Shown one piece after another: positions 17,532 to 25,425 of a DNA stretch of 64,000 nucleotides. The position numbers and the translations under genes were made by a program. A model generated the notes under the pieces. That model saw only the letters and a list, made by a program, of their open reading frames with translations, had not been told where the DNA came from and did not search any database. Positions within the stretch are counted from its first letter, which is position 1, and every line of letters begins with the position of its first letter. This DNA comes from Betaproteobacteria bacterium (GTDB taxonomy: Bacteria > Pseudomonadota > Gammaproteobacteria > Burkholderiales > Usitatibacteraceae). The stretch lies in assembly GCA_016709665.1 (NCBI GenBank), contig JADJMI010000001.1:620001-684000 (forward strand), in the 5' to 3' direction.

Positions 17532-18964
17532 TCGACGATCTCCCGGGTGACGGGCTGCGACTCGTGGCGGAAGCGCCCGCCCGTCCAGCCCGCGAGGATG
17601 GCGGAGAAGAGGCCGGCCTGGCCCCCGGCGCGCACGATGAGCAGGCCCTCCTCCCAGAACTTCGGCACGGCTTCATTCGCGCGCTTCGGGTCGATGCCCT
17701 CCCCCACGCCCTGCGCGCCCTGCACGAGGTCCTTGCCGGGCCGCAGGAGGGCCGCGTGCAGTTCCCTCGTGATGCGCGCGCGATCCCAGCCGGCGTTGCG
17801 ATAGATGGCGTAGTGCTCGGCGGAGAGCACGAGCATCGCGTTGGTGAACTGGCAGAGCTTCGGGTGGCCGACGGCCGAGAGCGCCATCGCAAAGGAACGC
17901 GTGATCTCCTCCGGCGTTCGCGAGCGCTGGTCGATGAAGCCCTGGATGCCGTCTCCCTGGAAGAGCGTCACGGCGCTCCGGCCCGGTGCGATGCCGCGCG
18001 CCACGGACAGCGGCTGCCACGTGGGATCCGTCTCGTCCTCGGAGAAGCAGAAGGTGTACTTGCCCGGTCCGCCGAGCGTGGCGCGGTCCAACTCGCCGGG
18101 CACGCCGCCTCCCACGTTCCGGATGATGAGCTGCAGCGCCCGGCCGATGGTGGCGTTGGCGCGGTTGCCCTGCCCCAGCGCGTTGATGCCCCAGTTCATG
18201 CCGATGCGCTTCGCGATGGGGCCGTTCACCACGATGACGGGGCCGGAAAAGCAGGTGGTGCACAGCAGGCCGTGCATCGTGAAGACCGGCTCGAGCGCCG
18301 CTTCCAGCGCGGCCAGCACCACGGGGAGGTACTCGGGCTTGCAGCCGGCCATCACCGCGTTGATGGCCACCTTCTCCACCGTGCATTCGGCCAGGTTCGG
18401 TGGCACGCGGCCCACGACTTCATGGGGACGGCGATTCGTGCCCGCGAGCATGTGCAGGATGCGCTCATCCGTAGGCGGCACCACGGGCAGGCCGTCCGTC
18501 CAGCCGCGCTCGAAGCAGGCCTCCATCGGGTCTTCCCACTCGCCCACCTCGATCTCGCGGGAGGCGAGGCCGGTCTCGCCGAAACGGGCCTGGAGACGCT
18601 CGTGCACGCCGGGTTCGCGGGACTTCGAGCCGCAGCCGGGCTGCCACGGCGGCAGGTCCGCGCCCAGCAGGGCGTCGCCCAGGAACACCCGCCATTCCTC
18701 CCGGTGCCAGCCGACGATTCGGTCCCTTTCCAAGCCGCCTTCGATTCGCACGAGGGTGGGCACCGTCTCGATGTCGTGCCGGAAGGATTCCTCGAGCGCC
18801 GTGTCGTCGAGCGGCGCGAGATCCGCGAAATGCGCGGGCTCGTCCTGCACCACGGCGCGCACCGACAGGCCGGCGGCGCGAAGGCGCGCGAGCAGCGGGT
18901 GGACGAGGGCGCAGGTCTCGCACTCGCGCTTCACGAAGGCGAGGATGCCGTCGGCTCGGGACAT
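17528..18964 (-). CDS. Thioredoxin-like CxxC domain fused to a large uncharacterised domain
   Basis: 478 aa from ATG 18964 (an ATG 12 codons upstream is possible). The first ~110 residues look like a thioredoxin/glutaredoxin fold with CETC (Cys15, Cys18) and a cis-Pro-like TVPTLVRIEGG. The remaining ~350 residues begin near WTDGLPVVPPT (155-165), a motif I associate with uncharacterised partners of UGSC proteins, and contain a further CTTC (235-238) and several Gly-rich conserved-looking loops (GPVIVVNGPIAKRIGMN; GQGNRANATIGRA). A redox enzyme working with the UGSC protein is likely by inference; the reaction is unknown. Confidence 0.8.
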   Translation of the reverse strand: MSRADGILAFVKRECETCALVHPLLARLRAAGLSVRAVVQDEPAHFADLAPLDDTALEESFRHDIETVPTLVRIEGGLERDRIVGWHREEWRVFLGDALLGADLPPWQPGCGSKSREPGVHERLQARFGETGLASREIEVGEWEDPMEACFERGWTDGLPVVPPTDERILHMLAGTNRRPHEVVGRVPPNLAECTVEKVAINAVMAGCKPEYLPVVLAALEAALEPVFTMHGLLCTTCFSGPVIVVNGPIAKRIGMNWGINALGQGNRANATIGRALQLIIRNVGGGVPGELDRATLGGPGKYTFCFSEDETDPTWQPLSVARGIAPGRSAVTLFQGDGIQGFIDQRSRTPEEITRSFAMALSAVGHPKLCQFTNAMLVLSAEHYAIYRNAGWDRARITRELHAALLRPGKDLVQGAQGVGEGIDPKRANEAVPKFWEEGLLIVRAGGQAGLFSAILAGWTGGRFRHESQPVTREIVE

Positions 18965-19033
18965 GGGGAGATGGCGTCGGAAGTCGGGAACGACTTCCAT
19001 GGTAGCCGGCTTTCGCCGGCCCGGATCGTGCCG

Positions 19034-19723
19034 CTAGACGCCCGGAAAGGGAACCACCCGGCTGTCGGCGTGGGTCTCGAGCGCGTCGAGCTGCCGGCGC
19101 ACGTGCACGTCGGCGCGCAGGCGCTCGGCCACCTGTTCCGTCTCGCGCAGCGCGTAGTAGAGGACCATGCCCGAGAAGAAGAAGGCCATCGTGCCGGCGA
19201 CGGCGTGCACGCCGCTCTCCACGAAGAAGATGTAGGCCGTGGAGGGCAGCGTCGCCGGGAGGGATAACGCGGGGTGCGCCCACTTCACCGGCGCGTACGC
19301 GGTGATGGAGCCCCCCACGTAACAGGTGATCACCATGAGCGCGAAGCTCTGCCGGTAGCCCGGCTCCTCGGGAAAGAGCCAGGTGCCCAGCAGGCCCCAC
19401 TGCACGCCGGCGAGGAAGTTGGCCGCCACCGCCAGGCGGGCCCAGTCGCGCGGCTCGAGGTCCGGGAACCGGTCGTGGCGGTGCGCCCAGGCGAGGCACA
19501 GGGCGAAGCGCGCCCCCGCGACGGCGACCCCGTAGAGCAGCCAGGCCACGTGCGCGCCCTTGAGGCCGTCCGCCGCGAAGAAGGCGAAGCACAGGAGCAC
19601 GCCGAAAGCGGCGGAAGCGGAAGCCACCGGCAGCGTCCGGAAAAGCGACGCGACCTGCAGCGCCTCGACTTCGCGTGCGGTCGAATGGGCGATCGCCTCG
19701 TGGCCGGCGGTGGCGGGTGGCAT
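19034..19723 (-). CDS. Six- to seven-helix membrane protein of unknown function
   Basis: 229 aa. After ~30 residues there are about six hydrophobic helices (for example ASAAFGVLLCFAFFAADGL and VAGTMAFFFSGMVLYYALRE), ending in a basic/acidic helix (TEQVAERLRADVHVRRQLDALE). The layout resembles the membrane sensor part of histidine kinases or diguanylate cyclases, but no output domain follows before the stop at 19034. It may be a stand-alone protein or a truncated sensor. It is 69 bp upstream of the CxxC/UGSC pair on the same strand. Confidence 0.7.
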   Translation of the reverse strand: MPPATAGHEAIAHSTAREVEALQVASLFRTLPVASASAAFGVLLCFAFFAADGLKGAHVAWLLYGVAVAGARFALCLAWAHRHDRFPDLEPRDWARLAVAANFLAGVQWGLLGTWLFPEEPGYRQSFALMVITCYVGGSITAYAPVKWAHPALSLPATLPSTAYIFFVESGVHAVAGTMAFFFSGMVLYYALRETEQVAERLRADVHVRRQLDALETHADSRVVPFPGV

Positions 19724-19803
19724 GGCGTGTGCGCGCGTCGTGGAGAGCCCCTGGGAGGCCCCCTCCTGGAAGAGTTGTCCCTTCCAATTAACACGCGCTG
19801 CCT

Positions 19804-19822
19804 CGCGGTTCTGTGAACCGCG
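19804..19822. terminator. Stem-loop downstream of the anti-sigma gene
   Basis: Perfect 8-bp stem CGCGGTTC / GAACCGCG with a three-base loop, about 20 bp beyond the anti-sigma stop. There is no U-run on the minus strand, so it may be a weak terminator, a processing site or an operator. Confidence 0.4.
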
Positions 19823-19841
19823 TCACATTTCCGGGCGCTGC

Positions 19842-20605
19842 CTAGGGATTCAACTGGCGGTAGACGCTCGTGGAGACGCGCGAGAGCGCCGCCTTGTCGA
19901 TGTCGCCGGAGAGCGCGTAGCCCCAGTTGCCGTCGATCCAGTAGAAGACGGAGACCGGGCCTTCCTGCGCGAACCGGAAGGCCGTGGGGCCCTCCTGCTT
20001 CGAGCGCGCGGAGACGTACAGCGTGAGCCGCTTGCCCGTGCCCTCCTGGTACATGAACTGGGCCACCGGGCCCTCGGGGCCGGGCAGCAGGCGCCCGCCG
20101 AGGAGCTCGAAGCCCTCCGGCGCGAGCACCGGCACCTTGAGCGGCGTTCCCAATCGCTTGGAGAGCCAGGCGACGAGGTGGTCCTGCTGGGCGGCTTCGA
20201 CTTCCACCGGGTGCCGCACTTCCGCCGCGTAAACCACGTGGGCACGCGCGGCACGGGTGGAAGCCCGGCGGCCACGGGCGCGGGCGCCGAAGCGACGGGC
20301 GTGGCCGGCGCCCCGAACCGCCAGGGCGACGGCGCGGCGAGGCCGATGGCGATGCCGGCCGCCAGCACCGCGGCGGCGCGCGCGTACCCGATCCACGCGG
20401 GCCGCCGAAGCCGCAGGCGTTCCGGAATCGGCTCCTGCATGACGGGATCGAAGCGCTCCTTGATGAGGCGCTTCTGCTCGACGAGGCGAAGCACGCGGCG
20501 GGCGGCCTCCGGGTCCGCCTGCAGCGCGGCCTCGACCGCCGCGCGCTCCGCGGGGCCGACGGCGCCGTCGACGAAGGCCTGCAGCAGGTCGTCGTCCAGG
20601 TTCAC
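19842..20605 (-). CDS. Anti-sigma factor, transmembrane (single-base frameshift)
   Basis: About 254 aa once corrected. GTG start at 20605 overlaps the sigma gene stop (GTGA). N-terminal zinc-less ASD-like helices (DDLLQAFVDGAVGPAERAAVEAAL), one membrane helix (GYARAAAVLAAGIAIGLA), then a periplasmic domain (VPVLAPEGFELLGGRLLPG and FRFAQEGPVSVFYWIDGNWGYALSGD) typical of DUF/anti-sigma proteins paired with ECF factors. The N- and C-terminal halves are in different frames; the shift lies near 20240-20275 and total length is 3n+2, indicating one lost base. Probable sequencing error. It should sequester the adjacent sigma factor at the membrane. Confidence 0.82.
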
Positions 20606-21096
20606 GGCACCGCCTTCAGGTTGGGGCGGGTGCCCTCGCCGTCCATGTGGCGGCGCAGCTTCTCGCGGCCGCGCGACAGGCGCGACATCACGGTGCCGAT
20701 CGGGATGCCCAGGGCGCGGCTCACCTCTTCGTACGACATGTCCTCCAGGCTCACCATGAGCACCACCTCGCGTTGCTCGGGCGGAAGGCCCGCGAGGCCG
20801 CGCTCCAGGTCGTGCGCGTCCGTGACCCACTCGGGCGTGCCCGCGCCGGCGTATTCGCCGAGTTCGTCGGTGGGCTGGTTGCGCTTCGAGCGCAACTGGT
20901 TGATGAACACGTTGTGCATGATCGAGAAGAGCCAGGCCCGCAGGTCCCCGGGACGCCAGAGGTGGAACTTGCGCATCGCGCGCTCGAGCGTGTCCTGGAC
21001 GAGGTCGTCGGCGGCATGGCGCTCGCCCGCCAGCGCGCGCGCGTAGCGGCGCAGGTTCGGGATGTAGGCGACGATGGCGTCGGAATCCACGGGCAT
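20602..21096 (-). CDS. ECF RNA polymerase sigma factor
   Basis: 164 aa, ATG at 21096. Sigma region 2 is at residues ~10-75 (DDLVQDTLERAMRKFHLWRPGDLRAWLFSIMHNVFINQLR) and region 4 at ~105-155 (LPPEQREVVLMVSLEDMSYEEVSRALGIPIGTVMSRLSRGREKLRR). It is cotranscribed and translationally coupled with its membrane anti-sigma factor, the usual arrangement. The group resembles EcfG/RpoE-like factors of Proteobacteria; the regulon is unknown. Confidence 0.95.
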   Translation of the reverse strand: MPVDSDAIVAYIPNLRRYARALAGERHAADDLVQDTLERAMRKFHLWRPGDLRAWLFSIMHNVFINQLRSKRNQPTDELGEYAGAGTPEWVTDAHDLERGLAGLPPEQREVVLMVSLEDMSYEEVSRALGIPIGTVMSRLSRGREKLRRHMDGEGTRPNLKAVP

Positions 21097-21137
21097 GGGG
21101 TGAAGGGTACGTGGAGTGAACGGCCCTGGGGGGCCGA

Positions 21138-21797
21138 TTATTCCGGCGCGAGCTCCGGCAGGATCACCATCCCGAGCGGCCCGCGAAGCACGGCCGAGAG
21201 CCCGGTGCCCGCGTCGCGCGCGAACCGAAGACCCGGCGGCTTCACGAAGCCCAGCGTGCCCAGCGTCGATTCGATGGCCTCGGCGCGAGGGCTCCGGATG
21301 GCCAGCCAGTCGAGCCGGCAACCGGCGTCGGGCAGCGTGGGTGCGGGATGCCGGCCGCCCGGCCATTCGATGAGCGTGGGAAAGGCGCCGCCGTCCGGGA
21401 GCGAGCCGTCGGAGGGAACGCCGATGCGCCAACGCAGATCGCCGCGCGTCACCTCGAGGATCTCCCCGGCCCGCTCGCCGAGCGACGCGCGGTCGCGCGC
21501 GATGTCGTCGGTGCGAACCACCCAATGCGCGAGCCCCGGCGCCTTCTCGAGCCGCGCGCGCATCGCCGGGTCGTCCAGGCCGTACCAGCGGGGCCGCCCG
21601 GGCGCGCTCGCCTGCGGGTCGATCGCGATGATCTCGAGATACGCCTCGGGTCCGAGGGACAGCAGCCGGTTGTGCGTGCCCATCAGGGCGTGCCGCCCGC
21701 CACCGGCCGGCGCGACGCCCAGGCGCGCCTCCAGCCACGCCGCGCCCTCCTCGAGGGTGCGGCTCGCGACGACGAGGTGGTCGAGCTCGAGGCTCAA
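21138..21797 (-). CDS. VOC superfamily (glyoxalase-like domain) protein
   Basis: 219 aa from a TTG start at 21797 that overlaps the GST stop (TTGA). Opening LELDHLVVASRTLEEGAAWLEARLGV and LEIIAIDP are typical of the glyoxalase_3-type VOC proteins; a second half (LDWLAIRSPRAEAIESTLGTLGF) repeats the motif. VOC members are metal-dependent lyases, isomerases or dioxygenases; this subgroup is uncharacterised. Translational coupling to the GST suggests a shared role in electrophile handling. Confidence 0.85.
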   Translation of the reverse strand: MSLELDHLVVASRTLEEGAAWLEARLGVAPAGGGRHALMGTHNRLLSLGPEAYLEIIAIDPQASAPGRPRWYGLDDPAMRARLEKAPGLAHWVVRTDDIARDRASLGERAGEILEVTRGDLRWRIGVPSDGSLPDGGAFPTLIEWPGGRHPAPTLPDAGCRLDWLAIRSPRAEAIESTLGTLGFVKPPGLRFARDAGTGLSAVLRGPLGMVILPELAPE

Positions 21798-22423
21798 GAC
21801 ATCGTGATGCCCTCGTCGGCCATCACCTTCTTCACGGCCGGGCGGGCGAGGACGCGCTGGATGAGCGCGGTGTAGTGCGTGAGCTTCGTGACGGGCATGG
21901 CGTTGCGGTTGGCCCAGCGGTACATCACGAGCAGGTACGGATCGACGACCGTGAACTGCTTGCCCATCGCCCACTTCTTTCCCGCGAGCAGGCGATCGAT
22001 CTCGACGAGGCAATCCCAGTACTGCTCGCCGCCCTTGGCCTTCACCGCGTCCACGGGCGCGCCCTCGGGCACGAAGCGCTCGGGACGGAAGAAGCGCGTG
22101 TAGGTGGGATGCACGGTGCCGGCGATGTAGGCCATCCAGGAGACGGCCTGCGCCTGCTCCCAGGTCGACTTCGGCCACAGGCCCGCCTGCGGGTGCCCGC
22201 CGGCGATGAACGTGAGGATGGCCGTGTTCTCGACGAGGCGCTTGCCGTCGACCATCAGCGTGGGCACCTTGCCGCGCGGGTTGATCGCGAGGTACTCCGG
22301 CTTCCTCTGCTCGCCGGCGGCCGTGCTGATGCGCACCGCGTCGTAGGGAAGGCCCGATTCCTCGAGCGCGATGTGCGAGGCGAGCGAGCAGGCGCCGGGC
22401 GAGTAGTAGAGTGTGAGCTTCAA
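21794..22423 (-). CDS. Glutathione S-transferase family protein
   Basis: 209 aa. N-terminal thioredoxin-like domain with MKLTLYYSPGACSLASHIALEE (Ser/Cys of PGACS in the beta-class GST position), the cis-Pro motif GKVPTLMVDG and ENTAIL, then an all-helical C-terminal domain ending with FTVVDPYLLVMYRWA. Good GGAGG upstream. This is the typical proteobacterial beta-class GST. Divergent start codons with the DUF3500 gene are only 20 bp apart. Confidence 0.93.
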   Translation of the reverse strand: MKLTLYYSPGACSLASHIALEESGLPYDAVRISTAAGEQRKPEYLAINPRGKVPTLMVDGKRLVENTAILTFIAGGHPQAGLWPKSTWEQAQAVSWMAYIAGTVHPTYTRFFRPERFVPEGAPVDAVKAKGGEQYWDCLVEIDRLLAGKKWAMGKQFTVVDPYLLVMYRWANRNAMPVTKLTHYTALIQRVLARPAVKKVMADEGITMS

Positions 22424-22443
22424 GACGACCTCCGGTTGGACGA

Positions 22444-23496
22444 ATGCAGCCGCATTCTCTCATGGCCCCGCTTCTCGCCGTCGTGCTGCTGGCCGCGCTG
22501 CCGGCGCGCGCCCACGAAGGGCCCCACCCTTCCGCGCCCGCGGCGGCGAAGATGCGCGCCGCCGCCACCCGCCTCGTCGCTTCGCTCCCGGAGCCGCAGC
22601 GCGGGAAGGCGATGCGCGCCTTCGGGGATGCGGACCGCACGGACTGGCATTACACCCCCCGGAGCCGCGGCGGCGTTTCGCTCAAGGAACTCGACGCGAC
22701 GGGGCGCGAGGCCGTCCACGCCCTGCTGCGGGAGGCACTCTCGGCCGCGGGCTACCGGCGCGTGACCAACATCCTCGAGCTGGAGCTGGTGCTGCGCGAA
22801 GTCGAGACCTTCGGCCTGCTGCGCGACCCGGAGAAGTACCACCTCACGCTCTACGGCGTGCCCGACGCGAAGGCCCGCTGGGGATGGCGCTTCGAGGGGC
22901 ACCACCTGTCGCTGCATTTCACGCTCGCGGGCGATCGGCTCGTGGCCGACACGCCCAGCTTCTTCGGCGCCAATCCCGCCACCGTGGCCTCGGGCCCGCG
23001 CAAGGGCCTGCGCACGCTCGGGGTGGAGGAAGACGAAGCCCGGGCGCTGCTCGCCCTGCTCACCGAAGCGCAGTCCCGCGAGGCGATCTTCGACGAGCGC
23101 CCCTACGGCGACATCGTCACGGCGAACGCGGACAAGGTCGATCCCCTGAAGCCCGTGGGAATCGCCGCGGCGAGCCTGGACGCGAGGCAGCGCGCGCAGC
23201 TCTGGCGGATCGTCGAGGCCTACGCGTCGGCTTTCGAGCCCGGCCTCGCGCAGGCACGCCTCGCGCGCGCGAAGGACGGCGGCCTCGAGTCGATCCGCTT
23301 CGGCTGGGCGGGCTCGACGGGCCAGGGCCCGCACTACTACCGCATCCAGGGGCCGCGCTTCCTCATCGAATACGACGCTTCGCCGGGCGGCGGCAATCAC
23401 GTCCACACGGTGTGGCGCGACTTCACGGGCGATTTCGGGCGCGACCTGCTGCGCGAGCACTACGCCCTCTCCCACGCGGGCACCGGACGCCGCTGA
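22444..23496 (+). CDS. DUF3500 domain secreted protein
   Basis: 350 aa with a signal peptide (MQPHSLMAPLLAVVLLAALPARA); an ATG six codons in (22462) is an equally good start. The mature part matches the DUF3500 pattern: WHYTPRSRGGVSLKELD, LYGVPDAKARWGWRFEGHHLSLHFTL, TPSFFGANPA, and near the end a His-rich YDASPGGGNHVHTVWRDF. The family is widespread and of unknown function; conserved His and Glu suggest metal binding (inference). Confidence 0.9.
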   Translation: MQPHSLMAPLLAVVLLAALPARAHEGPHPSAPAAAKMRAAATRLVASLPEPQRGKAMRAFGDADRTDWHYTPRSRGGVSLKELDATGREAVHALLREALSAAGYRRVTNILELELVLREVETFGLLRDPEKYHLTLYGVPDAKARWGWRFEGHHLSLHFTLAGDRLVADTPSFFGANPATVASGPRKGLRTLGVEEDEARALLALLTEAQSREAIFDERPYGDIVTANADKVDPLKPVGIAAASLDARQRAQLWRIVEAYASAFEPGLAQARLARAKDGGLESIRFGWAGSTGQGPHYYRIQGPRFLIEYDASPGGGNHVHTVWRDFTGDFGRDLLREHYALSHAGTGRR

Positions 23497-23506
23497 CCGC
23501 CTGCCG

Positions 23507-24361
23507 CTACAGCCGCGTGATCAGCGACGAGGTGTCCCAGCGGCTGCCGCCCGCCTTCTGCACGTCGCCGTAGAACTGGTCCACGAGGGCGGTGACGGGC
23601 AGGCTCGCGCCGTTCCTCTTGGCCTCGTCCAGGCAGATGCCGAGGTCCTTGCGCATCCAGTCCACCGCGAAGCCGAACTCGAACTTGCGCTCGGTCATCG
23701 TCTTGCCGCGGTTCTCCATCTGCCAGCTCTGCGCGGCGCCCTTCGAGATGACGTCGAGGACGAGGAGCGGATCGAGCCCCGCCTTCTGCGCGAAGGCGAC
23801 GCCCTCGGAAAGGGCCTGCACCAGGCCCGCGATGCAGATCTGGTTCACCATCTTGGTGAGCTGGCCCGCGCCGGACTCGCCCATGAGCGTGACCGCCTTC
23901 GCGTAGGAATCCATGACGGGCTTCGCGAGGTCGAACGCCGCCGGCTCGCCGCCGCACATGACCGTGAGCTTGCCGTTTTCCGCGCCGGCCTGGCCGCCGG
24001 AGACGGGCGCGTCGATGAACGCCACGCCCTTCGACTTGGCGAGCGCGTGCAGCTTGCGCGCCGCATCGGCCGAAGCCGTGGTGTGGTCGACGAGAATGCT
24101 GCCGGCCTTCATGCCCTCGAGCGCGGCCGTGCCGACCGCGAGCAGGTCGTTGTCGTTGCCGACGCACATGCAGACGAAGTCCATGCCGCGCGCGGCTTCG
24201 GCCGGCGTGGCGGCGGACTGCCCGCCGTGCTTGCCCACCCACTCGGCGGCCTTGGCGGCCGAGCGGTTGTAGACGGTGACGTCGTAGCCCCTGGCCTTGA
24301 GGTGGCCGGCCATGGGGAATCCCATGACGCCGAGGCCGAGAAATGCGACTTTCGCGCTCAT
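23507..24361 (-). CDS. NAD(P)-dependent beta-hydroxyacid dehydrogenase, tartronate semialdehyde reductase-like
   Basis: 284 aa. N-terminal Rossmann start KVAFLGLGVMGFPMAGHL, substrate-binding FIDAPVSGGQAGAENGKL, and catalytic Lys in GQLTKMVNQI match the 3-hydroxyisobutyrate/2-hydroxy-3-oxopropionate reductase family. Its ATG overlaps the stop of the upstream glycerate dehydrogenase-like gene, so a role in glyoxylate/tartronate semialdehyde to glycerate metabolism is likely; exact substrate not proven by sequence. Confidence 0.92.
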   Translation of the reverse strand: MSAKVAFLGLGVMGFPMAGHLKARGYDVTVYNRSAAKAAEWVGKHGGQSAATPAEAARGMDFVCMCVGNDNDLLAVGTAALEGMKAGSILVDHTTASADAARKLHALAKSKGVAFIDAPVSGGQAGAENGKLTVMCGGEPAAFDLAKPVMDSYAKAVTLMGESGAGQLTKMVNQICIAGLVQALSEGVAFAQKAGLDPLLVLDVISKGAAQSWQMENRGKTMTERKFEFGFAVDWMRKDLGICLDEAKRNGASLPVTALVDQFYGDVQKAGGSRWDTSSLITRL

Positions 24362-25344
24362 GCTTTGTCTCCCTGGAGAACCTGCGGATTGACGAGATGC
24401 GGCGGCGTGCGGCCTTCGAGCACGGCCGTGAGGTTCGCGACGGCGGTCTCGCACATGCGCAGGCGCGTCGCGCGCGAGGCGCTGCCGATGTGCGGGGTGA
24501 GCACCGCGTTGGAAAGGGCGAGATAACCCGGATTCAGGGCGGGCTCGCCTTCGAACACGTCGATGCCGGCGGCGGCGATGCGCTTCGTCCGCAACGCCTC
24601 GATCAGGGCGGCATCGTCGACGATGCCGCCGCGCGCCGTGTTCACGAAGACGGCCGTGGGCTTCATCTTCGCGAAATCCTCCGCCTTGATGAAATGGTGC
24701 ACGGCCGGCGAGTACGGGACCATCACGACGATGAAGTCGCTTTCGGCGAGCAGGCTGTCGCGCTCGACCCACGTGGCGTTCAGGCGCTTCTCGTCGCCTT
24801 CCGGCAGGCGCGTGCGGTTGTGGTAGAGCACGCGCATGTCGAAGCCCGTCGCGCGCCTGGCGATGGCCTGCCCGATGCGACCCATGCCCAGGATGCCGAG
24901 CGTGGCGTGGTGCAGGTCCGCGCCCAGGAAGGCGTTCATGGTGAAGGCTATCTTCCACTCTCCTCGGCGCACGAAGGCGTCGCCCTCCGCGATGCGCCGC
25001 GCGGCGGCCATGAGGAGCGCCCAGGTGAGATCCGCCGTGGTGTCGTCCAGCACGCCGGGGGTATTGGTGACGCGGATGCCGCGCGCCGTGGCGGCGGCGA
25101 CGTCCACGTTGTTGTAGCCCACGGCGATGTTGGAGACGATCTGGAGCCGCGGCGCGGCGGCGAGGACGTCCGGACCCACCTTGTCCATCACGGTCGCGAG
25201 GATGCCGTCGGCGTTCGAGGCGCGCTCGGCCATCTGGGCCGCGGTGTACGGAACGTCCGTCTCGTTGTGGTCCACCTCGAAGCGCTCGCGCAGGCGCGAG
25301 ACGATTTCGGGAAACACCTGCCGCGTGACGAGGACTCTTTTCAT
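24358..25344 (-). CDS. D-2-hydroxyacid dehydrogenase, D-glycerate dehydrogenase/GhrB-like
   Basis: 328 aa from ATG 25344 (a GTG four codons upstream at 25356 also possible). Features: NIAVGYNNVDV, TPGVLDDTTADLTWALL, NAD-binding GILGMGRIGQAIARR, catalytic Arg in VNTARGGIVDD, Glu in DVFEGEP and His in LTPHIGSA. This is the set of hydroxypyruvate/glyoxylate reductases of the D-isomer 2-hydroxyacid dehydrogenase family. Coupled to the tartronate semialdehyde reductase-like gene and downstream of TRAP transporter genes, consistent with C2/C3 hydroxyacid use. Confidence 0.93.
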   Translation of the reverse strand: MKRVLVTRQVFPEIVSRLRERFEVDHNETDVPYTAAQMAERASNADGILATVMDKVGPDVLAAAPRLQIVSNIAVGYNNVDVAAATARGIRVTNTPGVLDDTTADLTWALLMAAARRIAEGDAFVRRGEWKIAFTMNAFLGADLHHATLGILGMGRIGQAIARRATGFDMRVLYHNRTRLPEGDEKRLNATWVERDSLLAESDFIVVMVPYSPAVHHFIKAEDFAKMKPTAVFVNTARGGIVDDAALIEALRTKRIAAAGIDVFEGEPALNPGYLALSNAVLTPHIGSASRATRLRMCETAVANLTAVLEGRTPPHLVNPQVLQGDKA

Positions 25345-25425
25345 GGCGATCGGCACATCTTCAAGTCGGAACGGGCCGGCCGGAGCCGGGACAAGCGGGC
25401 GGCTGCGGGTGTCGGACCGCGGCGG

